Shown here: piece after piece, positions 9,167 to 20,354 of the stretch | How positions within the stretch are numbered: the first letter of the stretch is position 1 | Layout: each line of letters starts with the position of its first letter | Assembly: GCF_024585265.1 (NCBI RefSeq) | Contig: NZ_CP036533.1 | Span: 5,775,001 to 5,839,000, forward strand | Reading direction: 5' to 3' | DNA: 64,000 bases | DNA from: Bradyrhizobium sp. WBAH42 | GTDB taxonomy: Bacteria; Pseudomonadota; Alphaproteobacteria; Rhizobiales; Xanthobacteraceae | Translations under genes and position numbers: made by a program | The notes under the pieces: generated by a model | What the model was told of the DNA's origin: nothing | What the model saw: only the letters and a program-made list of their open reading frames with translations | Database searches by the model: none

Positions 9167-9628
9167 ATGCGTTCATTGGGAATTGTGGCGCTCAGCGCCA
9201 TGCTGGGCGGCTGCGCGTCGGTCACGCGCGGCACGACGGAGAATATCAGCATTTCATCAACACCTTCAGGCGTGGAAGCCGTCGTCAGCGGAATGGACGT
9301 TCCGACCACCTGCACGACGCCTTGCTCGGTGGTCGTCAAGCGGAACGCCGACATCTCGATCACCTTCCAGAAGGAAGGCTATGAGCCGCAAATCGTTCCG
9401 CTCAGCCGGGACGTCCAGACGGGCGGCGCCGCGGGTTTCGCCGGCAATCTCCTGCTGGGCGGTGTCATCGGCATGGGCGTCGACGCAGCGACCGGAGCCG
9501 CGACCGATCACAAGCCGAACCCGGTCATCGTGACGATGCAGCCGGCGGCTCCTCCCCGCAGCGCACGGCCGCCCGCGCCCCGGAAGCCGCGAGCACCTCC
9601 GCCGCCTCCGCCCGACACCGGCACCTAA
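9167..9628 (+). CDS. Small outer-membrane-type lipoprotein
   Basis: 153-residue lipoprotein. A lipobox LGGC puts the lipidated Cys at residue 16, then a beta-rich region resembling a PEGA-like carboxypeptidase-regulatory fold (SGMDVPTTCTTPCSVVVKRN with two cysteines that could form a disulfide, then FQKEGYEPQ), a glycine-rich hydrophobic stretch near residues 90-110, and a proline-rich tail. Similar rhizobial proteins are often misnamed as translation factors. A bidirectional terminator separates it from clpA. Function unknown. Confidence 0.75.
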   Translation: MRSLGIVALSAMLGGCASVTRGTTENISISSTPSGVEAVVSGMDVPTTCTTPCSVVVKRNADISITFQKEGYEPQIVPLSRDVQTGGAAGFAGNLLLGGVIGMGVDAATGAATDHKPNPVIVTMQPAAPPRSARPPAPRKPRAPPPPPPDTGT

Positions 9629-9651
9629 AATTCGGTAGCTGCCAAGCAAAC

Positions 9652-9680
9652 AAAAAGGCCGGCGTCGCAGCCGGCCTTTT
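9652..9680. terminator. Bidirectional rho-independent terminator (lipoprotein gene / clpA)
   Basis: A run of A, then the stem GGCCGGC, loop and GCCGGCC, then a T run form a symmetric hairpin lying between two convergent genes. The A-tract and T-tract allow it to serve both strands. Confidence 0.85.
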
Positions 9681-9699
9681 CGATTTCATCACATCGCGA

Positions 9700-12108
<2,409 letters not shown>

Positions 12109-12397
12109 TCGCGTCCTCTATGGCCCCCACCATCATGATCGCCATCGCCCGGTCAGGCAACAACAACCTTTGTCACATATAGTTATACAAGATCGCGGCG
12201 AAAGACTGGTTCCGCGACTCGGCAGCTAGCCACCTGGGCTATTTTCAATGCAAAACCCGTTCCGATTTGGGCGGGATCGGCGCCAGCGCAGAATTCCGTA
12301 GTTTTGCCAGCTGCGACCGCCATCGCGCGCAGCCGTCACGCGACAATCACACCGCGGGTTGCAGGAGCCCCGCCTTCAAACGCGCCGCAGGCCGGGC

Positions 12398-12730
12398 TTA
12401 CTTCTTTTCCATCACGCATTGCAGCGGGTGCTGGTGCTTGCGGGCGAAATCCATCACCTGCGTCACCTTGGTCTCGGCGATCTCGTAGGTGAACACGCCG
12501 CACTCCCCGATGCCATGATGATGGACGTGCAGCATGATCTTGGTTGCGGCTTCGACGTCCTTGTTGAAGAACTTCTCCAGCACGTGAACGACGAACTCCA
12601 TCGGCGTGTAGTCGTCGTTCAGGATCAGCACGCGGTACAGGTTCGGCCGCTTGGTCTTCGGCTTGACCTTGGTGATGACCGACGTGCTCGGACCCGAGGG
12701 AGTGCCCGGACGGTTGTCGTCATTGCTCAT
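12398..12730 (-). CDS. clpS: ATP-dependent Clp protease adaptor ClpS
   Basis: 110-residue N-degron adaptor that delivers proteins with bulky N-terminal residues to ClpAP. The core is complete: [20 protein letters not shown] (the acidic ND-D-T loop contacts the N-degron), [20 protein letters not shown] and a C-terminal [14 protein letters not shown] chose ATG 12730 (MSNDDN); an in-frame ATG at 12790 would add 20 residues, and neither has a strong ribosome site. Located upstream of clpA as in relatives. Confidence 0.95.
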   Translation of the reverse strand: MSNDDNRPGTPSGPSTSVITKVKPKTKRPNLYRVLILNDDYTPMEFVVHVLEKFFNKDVEAATKIMLHVHHHGIGECGVFTYEIAETKVTQVMDFARKHQHPLQCVMEKK

Positions 12731-13208
12731 ACGAGGCGCGTCGGCGGCGGCTGGCGCGGACAGATCAAGGCTGGAAGTCAATTGCAGCATGGCACAGGCG
12801 TTCAAATTCCCCACGGAAGCGAATGGCGGTCACTGCGCGACCCCTCCTTCGGAGCCTGGCGCAGGCGCGCCGCCTTGGATCGCCGCTCCCGACAAATCCG
12901 GTTCAGGCCGGATCGCTCGCCAGCAATATGGCCCTGCCCCCGGCCCGCCGCAAGCACGCGGGGGTCCGGCCCATGCGGTCGCAGCAGTCCCGATTCCCGG
13001 TCCGGGCGATCCTGATGAGGTTAATCAATCCGGAGCGATTTGACAAAAATTTCCGCCCGGCACGCTTAGAACATGTTGACCAGGAACCCGGCCGTTAGCC
13101 CGCACGGGACGGTTTTCGGCAGAAGGCTCCGGTTTTCTACGGTCCAATTTACCTGCCATTCAATGACGTAGCGCGAAATCGGGCAAAACACCGATTTCGG
13201 GGATCGTC
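12731..13208. other. Intergenic region between clpS and the TadG-like gene
   Basis: About 480 bp with no convincing gene. It must hold the divergent promoters of clpS and the TadG-like gene. A TTGACA hexamer at 13040-13045 is present but no well-spaced -10 partner is clear. Some frames stay open here, but their predicted proteins are Arg/Pro-rich and look like GC-driven noise. Confidence 0.5.
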
Positions 13209-14570
13209 ATGTCTGGTCTGCCCCTCGTCAGCCGCCTTGGTCGACAACTCGCCCGTTTCGCAGCGGCCGAGCAAGGCAATATCGCCGTGATCTTCGCCAT
13301 TGCGCTCGTTCCGGTGCTGAGCTTTGTCGGCGCGGCGATCGACTATAGCCGCGCGGCCCAGGCGCGCACCGCGATGCAGTCAGCCCTCGATTCCACCGCG
13401 CTGATGCTTTCCAGGGATCTGTCGGCCGGCACCATCACGACGTCACAGATCTCCACCAAAGCGCAAACCTATTTCAACGCCCTGTTCACGGACACCAAGA
13501 CCCTGCCGTCGGTTAGCGTCGGCGCCACCTATAACTCGAGCACCAGCATCGGCTCGACGATCCAGCTGACCGGAACCGGCACCTACACGACCAGCTTCAT
13601 GAAGATCGCCGGCTTCCCGACGCTCGACGTCGGCACCTCATCCACCAGCGCCTGGGGCCTGACCCGCATGCGCGTGGCCTTGGTGCTCGACGTCACGGGA
13701 TCGATGGCGTCCGACGGCAAGATGCCGGCGATGCAGACGGCCGCGAAGAACCTGGTCGATCAACTCAGCGCGCTCGCGAAGACCAACGGCGACGTCTACA
13801 TCTCGATCGTGCCGTTTTCCAAGGACGTCAACGTCGGCAGCAGCAACTATGACAAGTCCTGGATCGACTGGAGCGACTGGGAAGCGGTGAATGGCAGCTG
13901 CAGCGACAATTCGTACAAACAACAGTCAAGCTGCGTGAGTGCCGGCAAGACCTGGACGCCGAAGAACCACAACAAGTGGACCGGCTGCATCACTGACCGC
14001 GACCAGGACTACGATATCAAGAACACGACTCCGGTGAGCAGCAATTCCGCGACGCTTTTCCCGGCCGAGCAATATTCCTACTGCAACTCCAGCAATTCGG
14101 CATACATCCAGCCCGTCATGCCGCTCAGCTACGATTGGACCGCGCTCAAGTCTCTGATCGACAATCTGGTTCCGACCGGCAACACCAACCAGGGCATCGG
14201 CCTTGCCTGGGGCTGGATGACACTGTCGACGGGCGAGCCCATGAATGCTCCGGCCAAAGACACGAACTACACCTACAAGGACGCGATCGTCCTGCTCTCC
14301 GACGGTCTCAACACACAAAACCGCTGGTACAGCGGTGCTTCGCAGATCGACGACCGACAGAAGCTGCTCTGCGACAACGCCAAAGCCCAGCCCAACAACA
14401 TCACGATCTACACGGTGCAGGTGAACACCGGCAGCGATCCGACCTCGAGCGTGCTGCAATATTGCGCCAGCAGCAGCGACAAGTTCTATCTGGTCACCTC
14501 GGCAAGCCAGACCGTATCGGTGTTCAAGGATATCGGCACGTCACTGTCGAAGCTGCGCGTCGCACGCTGA
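13209..14570 (+). CDS. TadG-like pilus-assembly/VWA membrane protein
   Basis: 453-residue protein with the Flp/Tad pilus TadE/TadG start: a short cytoplasmic end, the acidic AEQGNIAVIFAIALVPVL segment (residues about 20-38) as a single membrane anchor, and GAAIDYSRAAQARTAMQSAL. The rest is periplasmic and contains a von Willebrand A domain whose metal-binding motif reads DVTGSMAS near residue 159, with a Cys-bearing insert. No other tad gene is in the window, so it is an orphan copy as often seen in bradyrhizobia. Followed by a clear terminator. Confidence 0.85.
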   Translation: MSGLPLVSRLGRQLARFAAAEQGNIAVIFAIALVPVLSFVGAAIDYSRAAQARTAMQSALDSTALMLSRDLSAGTITTSQISTKAQTYFNALFTDTKTLPSVSVGATYNSSTSIGSTIQLTGTGTYTTSFMKIAGFPTLDVGTSSTSAWGLTRMRVALVLDVTGSMASDGKMPAMQTAAKNLVDQLSALAKTNGDVYISIVPFSKDVNVGSSNYDKSWIDWSDWEAVNGSCSDNSYKQQSSCVSAGKTWTPKNHNKWTGCITDRDQDYDIKNTTPVSSNSATLFPAEQYSYCNSSNSAYIQPVMPLSYDWTALKSLIDNLVPTGNTNQGIGLAWGWMTLSTGEPMNAPAKDTNYTYKDAIVLLSDGLNTQNRWYSGASQIDDRQKLLCDNAKAQPNNITIYTVQVNTGSDPTSSVLQYCASSSDKFYLVTSASQTVSVFKDIGTSLSKLRVAR

Positions 14571-14591
14571 CGGGTCCCATCGCTCACAATA

Positions 14592-14619
14592 AAAAGCCCG
14601 GCTGTTCAGCCGGGCTTTT
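14592..14619. terminator. Bidirectional terminator between TadG-like gene and phasin
   Basis: A perfect 12-bp stem (AAAAGCCCGGCT / AGCCGGGCTTTT) with a 4-base loop lies between two convergent genes. It can work on both strands. Confidence 0.9.
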
Positions 14620-14642
14620 CGATTCCAGGATGTCCCGAGACG

Positions 14643-14981
14643 TTACTGGGCGGTCGGGGTGAACTTCGACACCATGGTCTCGACCGGCTTGAACGCCTGC
14701 TTAGCGAGGTCGCTGTAGAGGCCGGCGATCTTCTGCGATTCCGCAACGAAGGTTTCGTAGGCGGAACGGGCAAAATCGGTCTGCGCTTCCATCGCCTTGT
14801 CCAGCGACTTCACGCCGGAAAGCTTCTCGACGAAGGACTTGGTGTCTTCGAACGACTTCTTCGTGTAGTCGCCATAGGCGCTGGCGATCGCCTGGATGCC
14901 ATGCTGCACCGAGGTCGCGGAGGCAACGCACTGCTCGAACTGCTCTTTCCCGTAGTTCTGGAAGTCTTCAACCTTGAACAT
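14643..14981 (-). CDS. Phasin (PHA granule-associated protein)
   Basis: 112-residue phasin_2-type protein that coats polyhydroxyalkanoate granules. The chain is helical and amphipathic with no cysteine-rich or membrane segment; typical parts are MFKVEDFQNYGKEQFEQCVA, YGDYTKKSFEDTKSFVEKL and AYETFVAESQKIAGLYSDLA. ATG 14981 follows AAGGAT; an upstream in-frame extension is not phasin-like. Two GTGC-N3-GCAC boxes lie 60-105 bp upstream, suggesting repression by a PhaR-type regulator released when polymer accumulates. Confidence 0.9.
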   Translation of the reverse strand: MFKVEDFQNYGKEQFEQCVASATSVQHGIQAIASAYGDYTKKSFEDTKSFVEKLSGVKSLDKAMEAQTDFARSAYETFVAESQKIAGLYSDLAKQAFKPVETMVSKFTPTAQ

Positions 14982-15043
14982 TTCGCATCCTTTTCCCTGG
15001 CTCACGTCGGGAAGCCCCGGCTCCCTGACTCCGCCCAAAATTA

Positions 15044-15085
15044 GTGCAACGCACAAAAAAGTCAAGAATCTTGTGCGTCGCACAA
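15044..15085 (-). promoter_or_regulatory. Paired GTGC-N3-GCAC operators upstream of phasin
   Basis: Two palindromes share GTGC-N3-GCAC: 15044-15054 (spacer AAC) and 15073-15083 (spacer GTC), the latter inside a 15-base palindrome with seven-base arms at 15071-15085. They start 29 bp apart, close to three helical turns. Placement before a phasin gene fits TGC/GCA-type PhaR operators; a third copy of the core occurs at 20161. Confidence 0.6.
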
Positions 15086-15367
15086 AACCGGGCGCAAATT
15101 GCAGAGATTCCCGGGGTTTCCCGCAAGGGTTCCTTAAGCTTTTGGAAACCGGCCCACCCTACTTTGATTCCCTGGACGTGTTCACTTCCGCGAGCGGCCA
15201 AAAGCCGTTTGAGAACATCACCTTAGCCAGAACAGCGGCTCGGGTCCAACGTCCCCCGCGGCGAACACCAGCGGAGGGACAGCCTGAGCAGGTAATGATC
15301 CCGGGTCCGTTGGGCACAATTTCGCCTCACGAGCCGGTGATCAAGTCAGAAACGGGGACGGGGTTCC
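15086..15367. other. Upstream region of the D,D-carboxypeptidase gene
   Basis: With the operators, this completes a 386-bp gap between the phasin and the carboxypeptidase. It must carry the carboxypeptidase promoter. I see no further gene or convincing hexamers. Confidence 0.4.
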
Positions 15368-17197
15368 ATGCTTCGTAAAAACTTGTCTTCCTCGCGCTTG
15401 GCGCGGGTTGGCGTTTTCGGGCTTCTTACGGTCACCACCGCAGTCATCTTCACCACCGACGCAGCCGAGGCGCGGCGCCATCGTCGACACTATGCGCACC
15501 ACCGGGTGCAGCGCGATGTGTCCGAGAGCTCCAGCCCGAAATTCGCGTCCATCATCGTCGACGGCAATTCCGGCGCGGTGCTCCAGGCGACAAGCCCTGA
15601 CGGAATCCGCCATCCGGCGTCGCTGACCAAGATCATGACGCTCTATCTGCTGTTCGAGCGTCTCGAATCCGGCAGGATGAAGCTCGACACCGAGATGCCG
15701 GTGTCCAAGCACGCCGCCGACCAGGATCCGACCAAGCTTAATCTGCGTGCCGGCCAGACCATTCGCGTCGAAGACGCAATCAAGGGCCTCGTCACCCGCT
15801 CTGCCAACGACGCAGCCGTGGTAATCGCGGAAGCGATCGCCGGAGATGAAGACGACTTCGCCCAGATGATGACGCGGAAGGCGCGCTCGCTCGGCATGTC
15901 CAAGACGGTCTACCGCAACGCCAACGGCCTCCCCAACGACGAGCAGGTCACGACCGCGCGCGACCAGGCCACGCTGGGTCGCGCCATTCAGGAGCGCTTC
16001 CCCCGCTACTATCGCTATTTCGCGACCTCGACGTTCAATTGGCGCGGACAGTCGATCCGCAACCACAATCACCTGCTCGGCAGCGTCGAGGGCGTGGACG
16101 GCATCAAGACCGGCTACACCCGCGCCTCCGGCTTCAACCTCGTCAGCTCGATGCGGCGCGGCAACCGCCACCTGATCGGCGTGGTGCTCGGCGGCCGCAG
16201 CGGCGGCTCGCGCGACGCCATCATGCGCAACCTGCTCGCGGAGAACCTCGAAAAGGGCGCGACCGTCCGCACCGTCGTCGCAGTCACGGAGCGCAACGGC
16301 GCTGAAGCCAACACCGATGTCGCCGATGCCTCGGACACGCCGGCACGTCCCGCCCCGCAGGTCCAGGCCCCTGCTCCCGAAGCTGCCCCCTCGCGCCTCG
16401 CCGCGCGCCTGTCGACGCTGGCCGCAGCGACTGCGGCGATGCCGCCCGCTCAGCCCAAACCCGAAGTTCGGCCGACGGAGTCCAAGGTGGAGCCGGCGCC
16501 GCTCACCAATGGCGTGATCTCGAGCCAGCCGCTCTCCATCATCCCCGGCTCGTCCGAGCCGATGAAGCCGGTTCGGGTCAAGACGGTTCAGGTCAAGGCC
16601 GGCGCCGTGAAGGTCGCCTCCGCGGCTCCGGCTCAGGTCGTTGCGCCGCCGGTCACCAGCACCGTCCCGCCCCGTTCCGACGTCGCGGAAACCTCCGGCG
16701 CCGTCGTCGCCAGGGCAGATCTCATCAACAAGCCGGAGGCGGTGAGCCAGCCGGAAGCGCCGAAGGCCGAGATGGCCCGCACCGAACTGCCGCGTCAGCC
16801 GGCCGGCTTCGGCACCGGTAACGGCATCCTCGGCGTGCTCCCGGCCGCAACCGCTGCCGCGCCCGCTCCCGCCGCTCCGAAGCTCGCGTCCGCCGACCCG
16901 GCGCCGCAGCCGATGCAGATGAGCGCGACCACGAAGCCCGCCGTCACCCACAGCGGCTGGATCGTCCAGGTCGGCGCGCTCGAGAGCGAGAACGAAGCTC
17001 AGCAGCGCATCGACGCGGCCCGCAACTCGGCCCGCGGCCTGCTCAGCAAGGCTGACCCGTTCACCGAGCCCGTCGTCGCCAAGGACAATCGCAAGCTCTA
17101 CCGCGCCCGCTTCGCCGGGCTCGAGCGCGACCAGGCCGAAGCCGTCTGCCGCACCCTGAAGCGCGCCGAGATCTCCTGCATCACCGTTCGCAACTGA
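15368..17197 (+). CDS. D-alanyl-D-alanine carboxypeptidase with C-terminal SPOR-like domain
   Basis: 609-residue exported S11 peptidase (DacA/PBP5-like) that trims peptidoglycan stem peptides. A signal segment (residues about 12-35) precedes the catalytic domain with Ser85-Leu-Thr-Lys88 (SxxK), RSANDAA (SxN) and GIKTGYTRASG (KTG). A long Ala/Pro-rich linker (about 310-530) leads to a C-terminal SPOR-like domain (WIVQVGALESENEAQQRIDA to YRARFAGLERDQAEAVCRTL) that would bind denuded glycan at the septum. This architecture is common in Rhizobiales. A terminator follows. Confidence 0.92.
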   Translation: MLRKNLSSSRLARVGVFGLLTVTTAVIFTTDAAEARRHRRHYAHHRVQRDVSESSSPKFASIIVDGNSGAVLQATSPDGIRHPASLTKIMTLYLLFERLESGRMKLDTEMPVSKHAADQDPTKLNLRAGQTIRVEDAIKGLVTRSANDAAVVIAEAIAGDEDDFAQMMTRKARSLGMSKTVYRNANGLPNDEQVTTARDQATLGRAIQERFPRYYRYFATSTFNWRGQSIRNHNHLLGSVEGVDGIKTGYTRASGFNLVSSMRRGNRHLIGVVLGGRSGGSRDAIMRNLLAENLEKGATVRTVVAVTERNGAEANTDVADASDTPARPAPQVQAPAPEAAPSRLAARLSTLAAATAAMPPAQPKPEVRPTESKVEPAPLTNGVISSQPLSIIPGSSEPMKPVRVKTVQVKAGAVKVASAAPAQVVAPPVTSTVPPRSDVAETSGAVVARADLINKPEAVSQPEAPKAEMARTELPRQPAGFGTGNGILGVLPAATAAAPAPAAPKLASADPAPQPMQMSATTKPAVTHSGWIVQVGALESENEAQQRIDAARNSARGLLSKADPFTEPVVAKDNRKLYRARFAGLERDQAEAVCRTLKRAEISCITVRN

Positions 17198-17220
17198 TCT
17201 CCTTCTCCGCTCCAAATCAA

Positions 17221-17246
17221 AAATGCCCGCGCCTTGCGCGGGCATT
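17221..17246. terminator. Terminator after the D,D-carboxypeptidase gene
   Basis: AAATGCCCGCG and CGCGGGCATTT form an 11-bp stem with a 5-base loop followed by T-rich sequence, 23 bp after the stop codon. Confidence 0.85.
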
Positions 17247-17429
17247 TTCGTTTTGGTGAGGCGGTAACGCCGAGGCTGTTCAGGACGAGGCTGTTCCACG
17301 ACAACCTCTCGTCAAGGATTTACGGTTAAAACTTTGCTCAAGGGATCGACCACGCCGACAAGGGCGGGCGACGGCAGACAGAGCAAACGGAGCTCACGCG
17401 GTACGGGCGTTTGTAGCGTAGTGCCGGAG

Positions 17430-18155
17430 TTAGCCGTTATGCGTGCGAAGCAGAGTATCCTTGGCCTCGTTTACCCGGGCAGCGAGATACGTCGAGCCCC
17501 CCTGGTCGGGATGGAGTTTCTTCATCAGGGACTTGTGGGCCCGGCTGATGTCGTCGCGCCCCGCTCCCGGCTGCAAGCCAAGGATCTGATAGGCTTCCTC
17601 CGCCGTCATTTTGCCGCTCGCCGCCGTGCGGCGCTGCCGCCCTGCCGCATCGCCCTGCGCGTTCTGACGCCAAGCGGGAAACCGGCGGTCCAGATAGCTT
17701 TCAAGTAAGGCCACGCTCTCGGCGTCGAACGTCGGGACTATTGCGAGCAAGCCGGCGAGATCGAACTCATCGAGACTGCGCCCGGCGTGAGGCCCCGCGA
17801 CGATCTGGCCGGAAAGCTGGCCGGAATCGTGGTCCAGCCGCATGTCCAGGAATTGCGAGCGCACCCGCGACGCCTGCCCGGACGGGCGCGTCGCACCGCC
17901 GCCGAACAGCCCGCCGACATTGCCGAAGCCGGCATTCGCCAATGGCGTCCAGCCGAGCAGCCCGGCGCCGAAAATTCCGAGCGGGATCGCAACCGCCAGC
18001 TCGCCCCGCAAGCCGGTGAAGGCTGCAACCGCCAGCGCCAGCACGCCGCCGCCGAATTTAATTGTGCGCGCCAGCACCGCCGGATTGGCGGAGCGGAACG
18101 TCTGGAGCAGAAGGTAAAGCGTGATAACGGCGACAGCGCCGGCGATCAGGGTCAT
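17430..18155 (-). CDS. Membrane-anchored J-domain protein (Tim14/DjlA-like)
   Basis: 241-residue protein with two N-terminal hydrophobic segments (residues about 3-20 and 35-65), a Gly-rich stretch, and a C-terminal J domain from about residue 185: EEAYQILGLQPGAGRDDISR, HKSLMKKLHPDQGG with the HPD tripeptide that stimulates DnaK. The C-terminal position of the J domain recalls mitochondrial Pam18/Tim14 and its alphaproteobacterial relatives. It lies 70 bp downstream of the VWA gene on the same strand, probably the same transcript. Confidence 0.87.
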   Translation of the reverse strand: MTLIAGAVAVITLYLLLQTFRSANPAVLARTIKFGGGVLALAVAAFTGLRGELAVAIPLGIFGAGLLGWTPLANAGFGNVGGLFGGGATRPSGQASRVRSQFLDMRLDHDSGQLSGQIVAGPHAGRSLDEFDLAGLLAIVPTFDAESVALLESYLDRRFPAWRQNAQGDAAGRQRRTAASGKMTAEEAYQILGLQPGAGRDDISRAHKSLMKKLHPDQGGSTYLAARVNEAKDTLLRTHNG

Positions 18156-18225
18156 GGCCGGAATATAGTCGTCCTCTTGTCAAAAAGCATGGCGTCCACC
18201 GCCGCATGCCGCGCCGCCCCGACCG

Positions 18226-18975
18226 CTACTTCATCTGGCTGATCAGCTTCGCCGCGCCGCTCACGCTTCCAGCCAGTTTCAGCAGCGCCTCGCGTCCGCC
18301 GGCGGCATAGGCCGCAGCTGCCCGCAGCAGTTCACGCAGCTGCGCCGCCGCACCAGGATCGAACCGGCACCAGGCACCGCCCGTCAGGCGCGCGATCTCC
18401 CGGAAGGCCTGTTCGGCGACCGCGTCATGGCCCTCCTGAAACACGAATACGGGCACCTTGAGCATGCCGAGCTCGCCGGCCTTGGCGGAGAGCTCGTCGA
18501 TGTCTTCCTCCATGGCATCGCCGACGAAGACCACGGCCCGCACGCCGGATGCGACTGCCTCGCGCCTGGCCTCGCTCAGCACCTTGCCGATCTGGGTATC
18601 GCCGCCGCGGCAATCGATCTTGCCCATCAGTGTCGCCAGCCTGGCGCTGTCGGAAATCCAACCCGTGGCACGGCACTCGTTGAAACCGCGATAGTAGACC
18701 AGCCGGATGTCGAGACTGCCGAGCGCCGCGGTCTCGCGAAACATGTCGGCCTGGAGCGCGCACGCCATGTCCCAGGTCGGCTGCCGGCTCATCGTCGCAT
18801 CCAGTGCGAAGATCAGCCGTCCCCTGGCGCCCGGCGCATGCGGCGAGAGCGCCCGCGCCTTGGCGACGAACGCGGCGATGTCTTCCGAGGTTGAGGTTTT
18901 CGCTTGCGGCAATGGGCCGTCTGCTTGCGCCGAGACGGCATCGCGGCCGCGCGGTTTGATGGGTTCGCCCGACAT
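18226..18975 (-). CDS. VWA-domain protein
   Basis: 249-residue cytoplasmic-looking protein with a von Willebrand A fold. The region LIFALDATMSRQPTWDMACA carries a MIDAS-like DxTxS, GGDTQIG supplies the conserved Thr, and VVFVGDAMEEDID is the later acidic strand. No signal peptide is seen. ATG 18975 (MSGEPIK) is preferred; the frame continues to 18996. It precedes the J-domain gene by 70 bp on the same strand. Function unknown; similar VWA proteins accompany chaperone or tellurite-type genes. Confidence 0.78.
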   Translation of the reverse strand: MSGEPIKPRGRDAVSAQADGPLPQAKTSTSEDIAAFVAKARALSPHAPGARGRLIFALDATMSRQPTWDMACALQADMFRETAALGSLDIRLVYYRGFNECRATGWISDSARLATLMGKIDCRGGDTQIGKVLSEARREAVASGVRAVVFVGDAMEEDIDELSAKAGELGMLKVPVFVFQEGHDAVAEQAFREIARLTGGAWCRFDPGAAAQLRELLRAAAAYAAGGREALLKLAGSVSGAAKLISQMK

Positions 18976-19147
18976 CGCAGCTACACCTTGCGTCACCAGC
19001 TAATGTGGTCAGCACACGCGGCCCGGTCAATGCGCAAAGCCTCCGCGGGCGGGCGCCGGCGGAGGCTTCGACGATTGGTGCAACCGAGCGGTGACGTCAG
19101 CTCGGTCACCTCTTGTGGCCTAGCTGCTGTCGGTCAGCTGCTGTCAG

Positions 19148-20008
19148 TCAGCTTTTGGCGGGTGCCATTAGAGCGACAGGGCCCGGCTCGAGGATCTTGG
19201 GCGGGGCCGATTGCGTGTCGACCGGCGCGATCTCGCTGTCCGTCGTGCTCAGGAACTTGTCGAGCATGCTCTGGATCGAGCTTTTCGCCACATCCGGACC
19301 GGTATCGCGCATGTCGTTGTGCTGGAATTCGGTCTTCACGACCTGAATGCCCGCCTTCTCGCATTCCTCGTCGGTCGGAATCACACCGGCGTCGGCCTTG
19401 AACTGCGGATCCTGGGAGCGGAACGACAGGATCTTGAACTTGCCGGCAGTGACGAAGGGCACGCGCAGATTGTCGAGCGTGACGACCTTCTTGACCTCGT
19501 CCGGATATTGCTTGGCGAAGTACATGGTGATGTCGCCGCCCATGGAATGGCCGACCATCGTCACCTTGTCGTAGTCGGCGTTGGCCTGAACCTTCTTCAT
19601 CTCCTGCATGGCGAGATGGATGTTGGCGACGCCACGCAGAATTTGCGGCAGCCGGCCGACATAGAGCTCGCCGGGCTTCGTGACCATCGGAGGATCAGTC
19701 GGCAGATCGTGCTGCGGGCTTACGACCATGTAGCCGCGCGCAGCGAAGGCGTTGGCGAGGAAGCCGTACTCGGTGTTCTTGACGGTGTTGCCGTGATTGA
19801 TCACTGCGACGGGCAGCTTGATCATGCCGGCATTGGCCTGCATTTCCTTGTCGCGCCGCACCGCGATGGAAACGGGCACCGGACGGTTGTCGCGAGAGGC
19901 GTCGTAGAATGTGATGGTCTCGTGCTTGATCGCCCACTTGCTCGCCGTGAAATAGGCGATGCCGCAGAGGGCACTGACCGAAACCAGAACGGCAATTCCA
20001 CGCTTCAT
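19148..20008 (-). CDS. Exported alpha/beta hydrolase
   Basis: 286-residue alpha/beta hydrolase. An N-terminal hydrophobic segment (MKRGIAVLVSVSALCGIAYF) is a signal peptide or anchor. The nucleophile elbow is GHSMGG, the oxyanion strand is VAVINHGNTVKNTEYGFLAN, an acidic residue probably lies near LSFRSQDPQF, and the histidine is in QHNDMRDTG. The fold suggests esterase, lipase or dienelactone-hydrolase-like activity in the periplasm. A GTGC-N3-GCAC box at 20161, identical in core to one phasin site, is about 150 bp upstream, hinting at a polyhydroxyalkanoate link, but the sequence alone does not show depolymerase activity. Confidence 0.8.
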   Translation of the reverse strand: MKRGIAVLVSVSALCGIAYFTASKWAIKHETITFYDASRDNRPVPVSIAVRRDKEMQANAGMIKLPVAVINHGNTVKNTEYGFLANAFAARGYMVVSPQHDLPTDPPMVTKPGELYVGRLPQILRGVANIHLAMQEMKKVQANADYDKVTMVGHSMGGDITMYFAKQYPDEVKKVVTLDNLRVPFVTAGKFKILSFRSQDPQFKADAGVIPTDEECEKAGIQVVKTEFQHNDMRDTGPDVAKSSIQSMLDKFLSTTDSEIAPVDTQSAPPKILEPGPVALMAPAKS

Positions 20009-20105
20009 TTTCGTCCTCAGCCTCAGGCCTAAGCGGCCTGAATCCCTGTTGAAAATCGTGTTCTTCCGGGGCTCTTCGTCCCCTTGTCGCCTATTCCCTA
20101 ATATA

Positions 20106-20123
20106 TGTCACAGCAGCGTGACA
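20106..20123 (-). promoter_or_regulatory. Inverted repeat TGTCAC-N6-GTGACA upstream of hydrolase
   Basis: Perfect 6-bp arms with a 6-base spacer lie about 100 bp upstream of the hydrolase start. The geometry suits a dimeric regulator site (Crp/Fnr-like arms, though TGTGA/TCACA is not matched exactly). It could also be a hairpin. Confidence 0.4.
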
Positions 20124-20160
20124 GGAAGGCTAAATGTTGTGAACCGGCAGCCCTTTCATT

Positions 20161-20171
20161 GTGCGTCGCAC
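20161..20171 (-). promoter_or_regulatory. GTGC-N3-GCAC box upstream of hydrolase (PhaR-like)
   Basis: GTGCGTCGCAC is identical to the core of the phasin operator at 15073-15083. It sits 153 bp upstream of the hydrolase start codon. Confidence 0.45.
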
Positions 20172-20354
20172 TCGTTTCGTAAGCACCCCATTCTCATACC
20201 GCTACGTCAGCGTGCAGGTCCCTATTCGACGCAACCGGTCCCGATCGGGTTCGACTTCGCAGTAAATGCAGGGTGAAAACGCGCGCGGCGCCGCCCGGGT
20301 TCCCGCGCCAGCCGACAGACTCGGATCGGTCGGGAGTAACGATATACCGCGACG

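Larger units (their letters stand above)
20009..20354. other. Intergenic region upstream of the hydrolase
   Basis: 346 bp with no gene. It holds two candidate operators described separately: TGTCAC-N6-GTGACA at 20106-20123 and GTGCGTCGCAC at 20161-20171. The remainder carries the hydrolase promoter and the 3' flank of mipZ. Confidence 0.6.

Noticed and set aside
12823-13098. Open frame in the clpS-TadG-like intergenic region
   Set aside because: Arg/Pro-rich, no ribosome site, no resemblance to a protein family.
15341-17299. 652-codon open frame antisense to the D,D-carboxypeptidase
   Set aside because: The sense strand encodes SxxK, SxN and KTG motifs; the antisense is low-complexity Arg/Gly/Leu.
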